Below are positions 43,567-53,418 of a DNA stretch of 64,000 bases, in pieces. The position numbers and the translations under genes were made by a program. The notes below the pieces were generated by a model, which saw only the letters and a list, made by a program, of their open reading frames with translations, searched no databases and had not been told where the DNA came from. Origin of the DNA: JAFGVL01 sp963663245 (GTDB lineage: Bacteria > Bacteroidota > Bacteroidia > Bacteroidales > Paludibacteraceae); the NCBI GenBank assembly GCA_963663245.1, contig OY760143.1, positions 1,798,001 to 1,862,000 of the forward strand. The letters are read 5' to 3'. The first letter of the stretch is position 1; each line of letters opens with the position of its first letter.

Positions 43567-45000
43567 TTATTTTGACTGCATTAATTCTTTAATTTCTAAG
43601 TTTCTCGCTTTTTTAAAATAATCGTTTGGTAAATCTTTCAATTTTGCACATTCAATCTCAAGTGAACGAATATTAGAAATCATATTTTTTTTATCACTCT
43701 CATTCCTTAATAAAGCATATTTATTTCTCAACAACTCTAAAGCAAATTGTTTTTCTTCCACCTTATCTTTCATAATAACACCCACTTTGTAAGAGTTCTT
43801 TGCTTCTTCACTTAGAAACTGCTTCACAGAACTATAAGCAGTACTATCATTAACAATAAAATGCATAGATTTTATTACGCTAGCCTTAGTTATTGGAACT
43901 GATTCAAGCTCAACTAGCTCAGGAACACTTTCAGAAAACGAACGATAGGTTTTTAACTGAGCTGCTTTTATCAAAGATGAAGAATCCGAAGATTCAACAT
44001 AACTTCTTTTATTAGCTGGTTTAAACTGATAAATAATTACACTATCACAATGCTGATATCTATCCGTAGCAAACCAAGCAATATCATTCTCATCATCAAA
44101 AACTAACAAATAATCATTATAGGGTGAATTAAAAGGCATGCCAACATTTTGAGGCAACATATAATCATTATTCTCATTATTATAACGTGCAACAAAAATA
44201 TCATATCCCCCTATAGATTCGTTTCTATCTGAACTAAAATACATTGTAATACCGTCTGATCTTATAAATGGGAAGTTTTCTTTTGCTGAGGTATTTATTA
44301 TTTCTGACAGTTCTTGTTTTTTAGACCATCCATCAAACAATTTAAATGATGTAAAAATATCAACATCTCCATTTATGGTATCAGCATAAATTCGTCTATC
44401 TTTTCTTGGAGATAAAAATCCCGTGGTTTGAATTTTATTTACTGAATCTGCTTTAACAACAGAATATATCTCTCCTGCATCATTTCCTTGTAGTTGATAA
44501 TAAGTAAAAAAATCTTTTTTCGCTACTTGTATGCTATCAAATATTTCAATATCCTCCACCACTGTTAACATTCGAATTGCTGCATTTGCTCGTTCTATCT
44601 TAACATAAATAGATACAACTATAGAATCGACCTCCGACGATTTTAAAAGTTTATTGTATACTTCTAAAGCATCATAAAATCTATATTCCATCAAATAAGC
44701 ATCTCCCAAACAGCTATTTGCTTCAGGATATTTTCTTGCTGCTCTTTGAAGTGGTTCAATAGCTTTTTGAGGCAAATTAACTTTCAACAAACAGCTTCCC
44801 CATTTATAATTCAACCTGCTATCATATGGGTTATTCTTTAATAATTGAGCATATAGCTTTTCTGCCTTAACAAAGTCACCGCTTTGAAATAATGAATCTG
44901 CCTCTTGTAGTTTTTGTCCAAACAAAAAAACAGAAGAAGTAATTAAGATAAAAGTGAGAACCTTAATTTTTAAACAATTATTTTTAATAGTAAAAAGCAC
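43567..45000 (-). CDS. TPR and PD40 (WD40-like beta-propeller) envelope protein
   Basis: The 477-residue protein starts with a signal peptide (about residues 1-29, ending FLFGQ), then TPR units (about 30-150, with QEADSLFQSGDFVKAEKLYAQ and NPYDSRLNYKWGSCLLKV). PD40-type propeller strands follow (FPFIRSDGITMYFSSDR and SIGGYDIFVARY). It lacks the OmpA domain usual in related gliding or T9SS-associated proteins. The C-terminal third is helical. Translation starts with GTG at 45000, whose G is the last base of the TAG stop of the AsmA gene, so the two are coupled. I infer a role in the envelope but cannot name a partner. Confidence 0.8.
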   Translation of the reverse strand: MLFTIKNNCLKIKVLTFILITSSVFLFGQKLQEADSLFQSGDFVKAEKLYAQLLKNNPYDSRLNYKWGSCLLKVNLPQKAIEPLQRAARKYPEANSCLGDAYLMEYRFYDALEVYNKLLKSSEVDSIVVSIYVKIERANAAIRMLTVVEDIEIFDSIQVAKKDFFTYYQLQGNDAGEIYSVVKADSVNKIQTTGFLSPRKDRRIYADTINGDVDIFTSFKLFDGWSKKQELSEIINTSAKENFPFIRSDGITMYFSSDRNESIGGYDIFVARYNNENNDYMLPQNVGMPFNSPYNDYLLVFDDENDIAWFATDRYQHCDSVIIYQFKPANKRSYVESSDSSSLIKAAQLKTYRSFSESVPELVELESVPITKASVIKSMHFIVNDSTAYSSVKQFLSEEAKNSYKVGVIMKDKVEEKQFALELLRNKYALLRNESDKKNMISNIRSLEIECAKLKDLPNDYFKKARNLEIKELMQSK

Positions 45001-47528
45001 TATTTAAACAACCCTTTCAACATCTTACCACCTTCTTTTTTAAGATTTTCTCCTGATTCTTCAACGTCTGGCTTTAAACCATTTCTAATATTTTGTCTCA
45101 TTTCTTTTAATTGTTCTTTTGCTACACTACCAGCCTCACTCATTTTCTCTTTAGCTTGAACTTTTATAGTTGCAGCAGCTTCTTTCAACAACTCTTTTGT
45201 TTCCACTTTTATTTTGGGGTTATCAAAAGTACCACCAATTCTAACACCTAGCTTGCTAATTTTTAAAATTGTTGATTCAGGAGTCGGCATTTCAAGATTC
45301 ATCGTATAATCTATCTTCTTATCAATTCCTGTTGATCCTTTATGCATCTTAATGGTTGTTGCTCCTACCGTCATATCAAAAGGTTCTGTATAAACTCTAC
45401 CATCAAGAATCTCAAATGGAATATTCACTTGATCTAGCTCAGGATTTTTTAATTCAGAACGATTTAAAACTGTTCCTAAGGTATTAAATGTTTTAACCCC
45501 TTTAATGGCTAAATCATCTGAGACCAATTTCCCTTTTCCATACAAAGTCTTAGTATCAGGCATCATATCATTTCCTAATTTTGATTTCATAATCATATCA
45601 GTTGAAAATCGACCAGATGTCTTTTCAAAGATTGGAGCTAATTTCTTCACTGTTTCTACTTGTTTAAAAATCTCCGTAAATAGAACATTTTTAATTTTAA
45701 GAGCCACATCAACATTCGGGTTTGCTATGTCTTCTGTAGTATAAAACCCATTTAAAAGCATTGTACCTCCCATTGTAGTAAGACTAATATTCTTAAAAGT
45801 TAGTTTTGAATTAGATAAGACTAAAACACCTTTTGCATTATCTATATTTATAGTGCCAAATATAATTTTATTAAAAGTTGAATTTAACGTAAAATCAAGA
45901 TTATGTGGCAACTCAACTATTGCCATTGCAGAAGTATCAACCTGCTCAACAGACTCTTCTCCAGATGACATCAAATCGTCAACATTCATATATTTAGAAC
46001 TTGTTTGCAATCGTCCTTTTAAAATTTCATCACGCAACACATAAGGAATAAAATTTTCTAGCTTTCCACTTCCTGACAAGTCTGTACGTCCAATTTTCAT
46101 TTCAAATGCTGGCAGATTTACATATTGAGGGTTGAATTCCAACTTAGCTCGTTTTATTTCAATATCATTAGGCAGGGTACCTGTTTTAAGAATCATATCT
46201 GACAATATCAGGTTTCCATCAAAAAAGAATTTCTCATATTGCTCTTTGTCATAATAAGACATCTTACCATTTAACTTTAAATCAGCATCGAGCACACCTG
46301 ACAATTCCATTCCGCTATCTAGAGGATATACATCTTTAATCATCCCGAGATTCAATTTTCCTTTGGCAAATAAGTCTAGATTTGGATCTGTAGTAGGTGT
46401 TGTAAGCTTTAAATTACCCTGAAAAGGATTTCCTCCTAAGACAAAAGAAAATCTCTTAACATTTACCTTCGTAGCATCTATTGAACCTCCAGGATTAGAA
46501 ATGTTAGTTGTAATATTAATGTTATCTACAGATTTTGGTAATGAGGGGTACTTAAACCAGGCATCACTTACAACCATATCAACATTAAATGAAGGAAAAA
46601 CACTATCAGTATAAATACCTTTAGCATATCCTTCAAGCTTAACTTTACCTTTTGTTTGAATGTCTTCAAAATCCTTTGAATAAACAGCAGGAATCATAGA
46701 TAGTATTTGTTTAAAAGTAGTTCCTGGAGCTGATATTTTCACATCTAAATCATAACCATTATCTAATACTTTCACCCACCCATCTAATTGAAAATCAATA
46801 GCATTTATAGAAGACTTATTCTTACTTAAAGTAAAAATCATATTTTTTAAATCAGCCTTAATATCAACAGCTAATAAAGCATTCGCATTTTTTAAGTAAG
46901 ACACATCATCCATTGCTAATGAAATACTCCCTGCTGTAGAGCTAGTCTCAAGAATTGTACTTTCGGCGGTTAGGTCACCAGACAAAGAATGATTAAGATT
47001 CTCAAGCACAAAGCTCATATTTGACAATTCATCTTTAAACTTTATTGTGCCATTCTTAATTATAAGTTTTTGCAATTTTAACTTAAATGCACCTGATGAA
47101 TCTGTTTCTTCATCTATAGTCGCAGTAGAATCTGATTGAGTTATATCCCAGTTTGCTTGTCCATTTTCCAAAACGTGAGCATAAACCGAAGGGTTAATTA
47201 GAAGAATCTTTTTTATATCATACCCGGTATCGGAAAAAAGACTTTCAATATCTACAACAGCATTTGCTTCATCAACAAAAAGCAATGTATCTCCATCAAA
47301 CGCATCCTTTCCAATAATAAAAGCCTTCTTAAGCGTAACACTTGCATTAGGGAAATTACGAATAAAACTTAAGGATATTCCATCAAAGCCAACAGTAGCA
47401 TTTAAATTATTATTGGCTTGTTCTAATACTGCTTGTTTAATTTTATCTTTAAATAAAAAAGGTGCAGCTAATAATGCTCCAAACAACACTGCTAAGGTAA
47501 CAAGTGATATCAATAAAATCTTTTTCAT
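45000..47528 (-). CDS. AsmA family protein
   Basis: The 842-residue protein has an N-terminal membrane helix (LLISLVTLAVLFGALLAAP) and the AsmA signature VGFDGISLSFIRNFPNASV. A long beta-rich periplasmic body follows, with late AsmA_2 strands (LKGRLQTSSKYMNVDDLM and GTMLLNGFYTTEDI), and a helical charged tail. AsmA-like proteins are bridge-like lipid transport or envelope homeostasis proteins between the two membranes. It is 1 bp overlapped with the PD40 gene (TAGTG). The gene sits divergently from the nitroreductase at 47677. Confidence 0.9.
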   Translation of the reverse strand: MKKILLISLVTLAVLFGALLAAPFLFKDKIKQAVLEQANNNLNATVGFDGISLSFIRNFPNASVTLKKAFIIGKDAFDGDTLLFVDEANAVVDIESLFSDTGYDIKKILLINPSVYAHVLENGQANWDITQSDSTATIDEETDSSGAFKLKLQKLIIKNGTIKFKDELSNMSFVLENLNHSLSGDLTAESTILETSSTAGSISLAMDDVSYLKNANALLAVDIKADLKNMIFTLSKNKSSINAIDFQLDGWVKVLDNGYDLDVKISAPGTTFKQILSMIPAVYSKDFEDIQTKGKVKLEGYAKGIYTDSVFPSFNVDMVVSDAWFKYPSLPKSVDNINITTNISNPGGSIDATKVNVKRFSFVLGGNPFQGNLKLTTPTTDPNLDLFAKGKLNLGMIKDVYPLDSGMELSGVLDADLKLNGKMSYYDKEQYEKFFFDGNLILSDMILKTGTLPNDIEIKRAKLEFNPQYVNLPAFEMKIGRTDLSGSGKLENFIPYVLRDEILKGRLQTSSKYMNVDDLMSSGEESVEQVDTSAMAIVELPHNLDFTLNSTFNKIIFGTINIDNAKGVLVLSNSKLTFKNISLTTMGGTMLLNGFYTTEDIANPNVDVALKIKNVLFTEIFKQVETVKKLAPIFEKTSGRFSTDMIMKSKLGNDMMPDTKTLYGKGKLVSDDLAIKGVKTFNTLGTVLNRSELKNPELDQVNIPFEILDGRVYTEPFDMTVGATTIKMHKGSTGIDKKIDYTMNLEMPTPESTILKISKLGVRIGGTFDNPKIKVETKELLKEAAATIKVQAKEKMSEAGSVAKEQLKEMRQNIRNGLKPDVEESGENLKKEGGKMLKGLFK

Positions 47529-47615
47529 AGTAGTAAGGACTTTGATTAAAAATTACAAGAAAACAAAAATACAAATTATCTTTTTCTATCACACTTTAAA
47601 CATCATAAATTTATG

Positions 47616-47623
47616 TAATTTTG
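47616..47623 (+). promoter_or_regulatory. -7-like element of the NfsA-like gene
   Basis: TAATTTTG matches TAnnTTTG and lies 53 nt before the ATG at 47677. Only a TTT stretch is found at the -33 position. Confidence 0.4.
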
Positions 47624-47676
47624 CACGTAATATTCTTTTAAACTGATGCAATTAATAATATAATTTCACACACCAA

Positions 47677-48426
47677 ATGATTAAAACACTTACGGAACAT
47701 CGTACTATAAGAAAATACAAGTCTAAAAGCATAGACAAGGAGACCATGACAGAACTCCTTGAAGCTTCTTGCAGAGCTTCTAATACAGGCAATATGCAAA
47801 CCTATAGCATAATTATAAATACTGATGAAGAAAAGAAAAAAGCACTTGCTCCTTGTCATTTCAACCAAGGTATGATAATTCAGGCTCCTGCTGTTGTAAC
47901 CTTTTGTGTCGATTTTAACAGATTTAATAAATGGTGTGAACAAAGAGATGCTGTTCCTGGGTATGATAATTTTCTGTCATTTTCTTCCGGGTTGATTGAC
48001 GCTACTATTGCAGCACAAAATTTCTGTATAGCGGCAGAGAGTAAAGGATTAGGCATTTGCTACTTAGGGACAACGACCTATACTGCTGATAAAATCATAG
48101 ACATTCTAAACCTACCTAAATTTGTAGTTCCAATAACAACAGTTACTGTTGGCTATGCGAACGAAAGCCCAGAATTAGAGGATAGGCTACCACTGCAAGG
48201 TATCGTTCACTATGAGTCTTATAAAGATTATACGCCAAGTGATATTGATACTATTCATAGTAAAAAAGAAGAGTCGAAAAAAGCAAAAGAATATATTTTA
48301 GAAAATGGAAAAGAAACTCTAGCTCAAATTTTCACGGATGTCCGCTACACAAAAACCAACAATGAGCATTTCACAAATGTATTGATTGAAGTACTCAAAA
48401 AACAAGGATTTTGGAAATCACTCTAA
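47677..48426 (+). CDS. NfsA-like nitroreductase / NAD(P)H-dependent flavin oxidoreductase
   Basis: The 249-residue protein begins TLTEHRTIRKYKSKSIDKE, the FMN-phosphate segment, and has SCRASNTGNMQTYSIII and AAESKGLGICYLGTTTY. The long form with a C-terminal arm (residues 180-249) matches the NfsA/Frp branch. It reduces nitroaromatics, quinones or flavins with NADPH. The physiological substrate is unknown. The gene stands alone, closing on the PiT gene through a bidirectional terminator. Confidence 0.88.
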   Translation: MIKTLTEHRTIRKYKSKSIDKETMTELLEASCRASNTGNMQTYSIIINTDEEKKKALAPCHFNQGMIIQAPAVVTFCVDFNRFNKWCEQRDAVPGYDNFLSFSSGLIDATIAAQNFCIAAESKGLGICYLGTTTYTADKIIDILNLPKFVVPITTVTVGYANESPELEDRLPLQGIVHYESYKDYTPSDIDTIHSKKEESKKAKEYILENGKETLAQIFTDVRYTKTNNEHFTNVLIEVLKKQGFWKSL

Positions 48427-48434
48427 CAAAACAT

Positions 48435-48468
48435 AAAAAAGCCGAACTTAGTGTAGTTCGGCTTTTTT
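48435..48468. terminator. Bidirectional terminator between nitroreductase and PiT genes
   Basis: AAAAAAGCCGAAC and its exact complement form a 13-bp stem with an 8-nt loop. A/T runs on both sides serve the two convergent genes. Confidence 0.92.
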
Positions 48469-48490
48469 ATGTCTATATTTTCAGTTAATA

Positions 48491-50713
48491 CTACTGTATT
48501 AAATCTCTTTGTGACTTAACTGTATTTACTGCATTAAGTATTAATGATTTTGTTTCATGCAAAAGTCCAAGATACAACATACTGTTTCTTGTTTTTGCCT
48601 TTTCATACTTAATCCTTTTAATTTGTCGAATTCTTAATGCGTCAATTTTTTCTATCAAAACATTTTCTCCTTCAACTACTTGCTGAATATTATCAAATTC
48701 ATTATTCTCAATTATTCTCACCATAAGTCCTAATAAAACTTTTACATCAGATGATAAACCTATCAATTCTTGTTTTTGCTCATCAATTATTCCAGTATGG
48801 TTGTTATTGATATGTTCAAATACCGGAGAAGCAATATAATTTAAACAGTGTGCTGCTTCTCTAACATAATCAAGCACCTGAACAAAGTAATGACTAGATT
48901 CAACAGAAGATTCATCCATTTGCTTAACCGTTATATTAACATTATCTTTCAAAGACTTAATCTGGTTATTCAGTTCTATTGTTGCTTGCATAGCAGTTTT
49001 TAATATTTTTCGATCTTCAACAATAAGCCCATTAATCGTTTCCACATATAAATCAGAAAAAGAATTAAATGATTTTGAAATAACAGATGAACAACGTTTC
49101 GTCACATCCAAATCTTGAATTTCGGACAAGCTTTCTATATTTCTCTTTTTATTTGCTTCTTTCTTTTTATGAATTTTCTTCAATTTTAAAAGAATTAATA
49201 CTGCCAACATAATTAACACTCCAACGGAGAAACCGCCTCCAATATAAATAATATAAGCAAATAAACCACAAACTGTAAAAGCTGTGATTGCTGTTAAAAA
49301 CCAGCCTCCAATAACCGTAATTACACCGGTAATTCGATACACAGCCGTTTCTCTACCCCATACGCCATCAGCAAGGGAGGTTCCCATTAACACCATAAAA
49401 GTTACATAGGTAGTGGATAGTGGCAACTTAAAAGAAGTAGCAATAGATATAAGAATACCAGCAACAAGGAGGTTGACTGTTGCTCTAATCATATCAAAAG
49501 AAGGAGCATCTTTTCCACTTGCTTTATGCTCGTTTACAATTTCAAAACGACTTTTAATTTTTGATGAAATTTTATTCGGAATTATTGAACTAACACCATC
49601 ACTAATAGTAATCGTACCACGCACTAAACCTCGAGCAAAAGAAGATGAACCAAACTGTTCGGCTTCTTGGTTTTGATTACTTAAATTTAAAGATGTTGCG
49701 GTTACAGATTTTGCTTTCTTAGATACTACCAATGTAATTACCATTATTAAACCAGCAATTAAAAGATAAAGGGTAGGTGTTGCAACCTTACCCGAAAGTG
49801 ATTCCATCAATAACTGCTCATTAGAACCTGAAGCAACAAACGAATTAAAAGCCTCAAGACCTGCTAAAGGCACACCAATAAAGTTCACCAAGTCATTACC
49901 AGCAAAAGCCATTGCTAAAGCAAAAGTACCAGCTAATACAGAAAATTTAAGTATGTCAAATTTAAATAACATCCGTAATAACTGTAACAACACTGTCCAT
50001 CCAAGAAAACATACAGAAATAATCATCATCGTATTTTCTTTGATCCATGCTAAAGTTTCGCTACTAATAAATGAAGAACCCTTTGCTCCTTTTATTAACA
50101 AAAAATATGTGATTGATGTAATTGCAATACCACCAAAAATAGAACCTCCATATTTAAAGGATTTCTCGTAATTAAAAGAGAAAATTAGTCTAGTTACATA
50201 TTGTATTATTGCACCAACTGAGAAAGCGACGACAATTGACAACAGAATACCAAAGATTATTAAAAATGCTTTATCTGTATTAATATAGTTTCCTATTTGA
50301 GACAATGCCTCTCCATTTGAATTCAATTTAATAATTGACAAGACAACTGCTCCCCCAAGCAATTCAAACACTATTGATACAGTTGTAGATGTAGGTAGAC
50401 CAAAAGTATTAAATGTGTCAAGCAGTATTAAATCAGTAATCATTACTGCTAAAAATATAATCATTATATCTGCAAACTCAAAGCTGGCTGGATTAAAAAT
50501 ACCTTTACGAGCCACTTCCATCATTCCGCTTGAGAATGTTGCCCCAACTACAATTCCAAGACTTGCAATAAACATTATCACCCAAAACGGTGCAGCCTTT
50601 GACCCTATAGCTGAATTTAAAAAATTTACGGCGTCATTACTTACTCCAACAATTAAATCGGAGATTGCAAAAAGGAATAAAATTCCAACAAGGATTAAAT
50701 AATAAGTTTCCAA
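48491..50713 (-). CDS. PiT-family inorganic phosphate transporter with PhoU-like tail
   Basis: The 740-residue protein carries the duplicated PiT signature, GVSNDAVNFLNSAIGSKA near the N-terminus and AMAFAGNDLVNFIGVPLAG in the second half, with about ten to twelve helices. From about residue 510 on it continues with a soluble helical domain of PhoU-like type (KMxxxxxxxx helices with DYVREAAHCLNYIASP). It takes up phosphate with protons or sodium. Translation must begin at TTG, as no in-frame ATG lies between the upstream stop and METYYLIL. It neighbours the Na/Pi gene, so phosphate uptake is concentrated here. Confidence 0.92.
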   Translation of the reverse strand: METYYLILVGILFLFAISDLIVGVSNDAVNFLNSAIGSKAAPFWVIMFIASLGIVVGATFSSGMMEVARKGIFNPASFEFADIMIIFLAVMITDLILLDTFNTFGLPTSTTVSIVFELLGGAVVLSIIKLNSNGEALSQIGNYINTDKAFLIIFGILLSIVVAFSVGAIIQYVTRLIFSFNYEKSFKYGGSIFGGIAITSITYFLLIKGAKGSSFISSETLAWIKENTMMIISVCFLGWTVLLQLLRMLFKFDILKFSVLAGTFALAMAFAGNDLVNFIGVPLAGLEAFNSFVASGSNEQLLMESLSGKVATPTLYLLIAGLIMVITLVVSKKAKSVTATSLNLSNQNQEAEQFGSSSFARGLVRGTITISDGVSSIIPNKISSKIKSRFEIVNEHKASGKDAPSFDMIRATVNLLVAGILISIATSFKLPLSTTYVTFMVLMGTSLADGVWGRETAVYRITGVITVIGGWFLTAITAFTVCGLFAYIIYIGGGFSVGVLIMLAVLILLKLKKIHKKKEANKKRNIESLSEIQDLDVTKRCSSVISKSFNSFSDLYVETINGLIVEDRKILKTAMQATIELNNQIKSLKDNVNITVKQMDESSVESSHYFVQVLDYVREAAHCLNYIASPVFEHINNNHTGIIDEQKQELIGLSSDVKVLLGLMVRIIENNEFDNIQQVVEGENVLIEKIDALRIRQIKRIKYEKAKTRNSMLYLGLLHETKSLILNAVNTVKSQRDLIQ

Positions 50714-50840
50714 AATAGATATTCTTTTAAGTTTGTATATAATTCATTGAAAAAAATCTTGAGCAAAAGAAAGTAATATATATTACAACAATATTACAAT
50801 TCAATTAAAAAGACAAGATTGTTGATAACAATACTGTATA

Positions 50841-52523
50841 TTATTCCTTGGCTTCTGCAGCTACTTCAACTATATTAATTATATAATCCCCCATTTTCTC
50901 TAACTCAACAATCATATCCATATAAATTATACTTGTATTGTATTGATAGGTAGCATTCTTAACGTCTGAAACATTATTTATTTTCAATTGATTACGACAA
51001 TAATTAATTTCATCTTCTAAATTTTGAGATCTAGATATATCAATTTGTTCATCATCCATTAGTGTCAAAACACGAAGCATATTAATTAGGGCATCATCAA
51101 TTAGAGTAAACATTTGAGCTAAGCCTGCATCGATACTAGTCGTAAACTTCACTTTCTCAGACCGACCTCTTTCAATAACTCTAGTCGCGTTATGACAACT
51201 ATCGGCAAGACTCTCAATTTCAGAAATCATACGCAACATCTTATGAACTTTCGTCTTACTCTCATCTCCTAGTTGACCGGAAGTAAGTTCTGTTAAATAA
51301 GCTGCAATTTCAAGCTCCATTCTATCACTAATATTTTCGTACTTAGTAATACGCGAAAATAGTTTTACTTGCTTGTTTGAGTGCTTCTCAGCATAATATT
51401 CTTTTACAAGACCAAACATCTTCTGCACACGCTCTGCATATGCTTCAATCTCTTTTTGGGCTTGTAATACTGACAATTCAGATGTCGATAATAAACCTGT
51501 AGAAATATGTGTTAATTTAAATTCTTCATCTGTATTCTTTTGTTTAACTAGCTTAGTAACTAAATTAGCTATTGGCACAGCAAACCAGCCTAACAATAAT
51601 ACATTAGAAATATTAAAAATGGTATGAAATAGCGATAATGAGAATGCATTCAAAGACATAGTATCAGTTACACCAGAACCAACTACAATTGAACGAGCAA
51701 AAGAAGTAAAAGGGGTAAATAAGATTAATACCCAAACTACCCCAAATAAATTAAAAACAGAGTGTGCTAAGGCAGTTCTCTTGGCAGATATATTGGCAGA
51801 TAAAGCCGCTAAATTAGCCGTAATAGTTGTCCCAATATTCTCTCCTAGCACCATCGCAGCTGCAATCTCATAGGTAATCCAGCCTTGTGCACACATTATC
51901 AACGTAATTGCCATTGTAGCACTTGACGATTGAACAACAATAGTCAACACACTTCCTATAAACAAAAATAGAAGCGTTGATAAAAAGCCTAAATCAGTGT
52001 AAGAGCTCAAGAAAGACAACATCTCAGGACTGCTCTTAATATCTGGAACAGAATGTTTTAATAAGTCTAACCCCATAAACAACAGGGCAAATCCTATTAA
52101 TAACTGCCCCCAGTTCTTTCTAGAATTACGCTTTGAAAAAATTAAAGGAAAAGCAATGGCTATAATTGGAATAGAAAAGTCACTAATATTAACTTTAAAA
52201 CCAAAAGTAGATATAATCCAAGCAGTTACAGTTGTTCCAATATTAGCACCCATTATAACACTAATAGATTGAACTAAAGACATCAAACCTGCATTTACAA
52301 AGCTAACCAACATTACAGTTGTTGCACTTGATGATTGAATTACTGCTGTAACAAAAACACCTGTAAGAATACCCATAATGCGATTGGAAGTCATCGCAGA
52401 CATAATAGAACGCAACTTACTACCAGCTGTTTTTTGTAAGGCTTCACTCATTAACTCCATGCCAAAAAGGAAAAGCCCTAATGACCCTATCAATTGTAAT
52501 ATTTCAAAAAAACCGTATTCCAT
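50841..52523 (-). CDS. Na/Pi-cotransporter family protein (NptA-like) with PhoU-like domain
   Basis: The 560-residue protein begins LQLIGSLGLFLFGMELMSEALQKTAG and has the two inverted-repeat QSSSAT motifs (VIQSSSATTVML and VVQSSSATMAIT) of the NptA/SLC34 family. Helices reach to about residue 330; a PhoU-like helical domain (ISDRMELEIAAYLTEL ... ESLADSCHNATRVIERG) fills the C-terminus. It imports, or in some organisms exports, phosphate with sodium. It lies 127 nt upstream of the PiT gene on the same strand. Confidence 0.92.
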   Translation of the reverse strand: MEYGFFEILQLIGSLGLFLFGMELMSEALQKTAGSKLRSIMSAMTSNRIMGILTGVFVTAVIQSSSATTVMLVSFVNAGLMSLVQSISVIMGANIGTTVTAWIISTFGFKVNISDFSIPIIAIAFPLIFSKRNSRKNWGQLLIGFALLFMGLDLLKHSVPDIKSSPEMLSFLSSYTDLGFLSTLLFLFIGSVLTIVVQSSSATMAITLIMCAQGWITYEIAAAMVLGENIGTTITANLAALSANISAKRTALAHSVFNLFGVVWVLILFTPFTSFARSIVVGSGVTDTMSLNAFSLSLFHTIFNISNVLLLGWFAVPIANLVTKLVKQKNTDEEFKLTHISTGLLSTSELSVLQAQKEIEAYAERVQKMFGLVKEYYAEKHSNKQVKLFSRITKYENISDRMELEIAAYLTELTSGQLGDESKTKVHKMLRMISEIESLADSCHNATRVIERGRSEKVKFTTSIDAGLAQMFTLIDDALINMLRVLTLMDDEQIDISRSQNLEDEINYCRNQLKINNVSDVKNATYQYNTSIIYMDMIVELEKMGDYIINIVEVAAEAKE

Positions 52524-52881
52524 AATTAAAGTATATTGGGTTGGTAAGCTATGTAATCTATATCAAAAATTGAAATCTCTCTCTTCTATAAAAATCCATA
52601 CAAAAATACTTCTTGAAGCATATATTTCAAATATATTTCAAACATATTACAAAGGCTGTTGATAAGTTTTCAGCCTCTAAAATTAAAACATAAAACAATG
52701 CAATATCAGTTATTGTTCTTTCTGTAAAAAGAACGAATTAACTTGCTGTACAACAGGGGGAATAAATTGCTCTTAAATAGTATTTATTGTAACTTAGAGA
52801 ATATTGTTAAAGCATTGATCTTAATTTAAAAAAACACGACTTACACTCTTAAGTATTCATCTAGTTTTATCCTTGAACACT
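52524..52881. other. 358-nt divergent intergenic region
   Basis: This is the longest gene-free stretch. It holds the start regions of the minus-strand Na/Pi gene and the plus-strand gene at 52882. I see a doubled ATATTTCAA unit near 52621-52645, an AGGCTG...CAGCCT hairpin near 52652-52675 and a GTTCTT...AAGAAC hairpin near 52713-52733. None has a T-run or a known RNA match. No convincing TTG/TAnnTTTG pair and no open frame above 10 codons were found. Confidence 0.5.
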
Positions 52882-53301
52882 ATGAAAACACTTCTACTTT
52901 TACCCCTAACGTTTTTATTAAGCGTATGTATGATTGCTCAAGTATCTGATGCTCTTTGTTTAGGCAGTGGTTTGGTAGCCCACTATGTAGATAAAGGAAC
53001 AACTGACGACCAAATTCTTCACTATTACACGGGTTACTTTGGTGAAAAGGCTGTATCTTATTTTGTAAATAAAACAAACTGGCCAAAATATGTAAAGAAA
53101 GCTACTCCATTCATTGTAATGCTCTCTGCTGCAACCATTAAAGAATTTCTAGATGAAAAATTTCAACTAAACGACATTGGAGCAACTGTAACCGGCTCTA
53201 CTTTTGCTGTAGTAAGTTATAAAGTCACACTAAACAGAGAAAAGCAACGTTTAAAACAAAAAACTGCATATAATCAAGATTGTAAATGTTATTGTTATTA
53301 A
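52882..53301 (+). CDS. Small membrane/secreted protein, YfiM/DUF2279-like
   Basis: The 139-residue protein starts with a hydrophobic leader (MKTLLLLPLTFLLSVCMIAQ) and has HYYTGYFGEKAVSYFV, a KEFLDEKF segment and LNDIGATVTGSTFAV. The order H-x-x-x-G-Y, K-E-x-x-D, D-x-x-A-T-x-x-G resembles the YfiM/DUF2279 pattern. The tail ends in cysteines (CKCYCY). Function is unknown. An in-frame TTG at 52873 is a less likely start. It lies in front of the large metallopeptidase-like gene, with a 117-nt gap. Confidence 0.6.
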   Translation: MKTLLLLPLTFLLSVCMIAQVSDALCLGSGLVAHYVDKGTTDDQILHYYTGYFGEKAVSYFVNKTNWPKYVKKATPFIVMLSAATIKEFLDEKFQLNDIGATVTGSTFAVVSYKVTLNREKQRLKQKTAYNQDCKCYCY

Positions 53302-53418
53302 AAAGCCTATAAATTAATATTACTAGCTTTATTTATATGTTGACAGCTCATTCACTTGATTTAAAAAAATAAAACAATAACTTTAAAGCTGCATTAAACT
53401 AATAAATCAAATAGAAAT

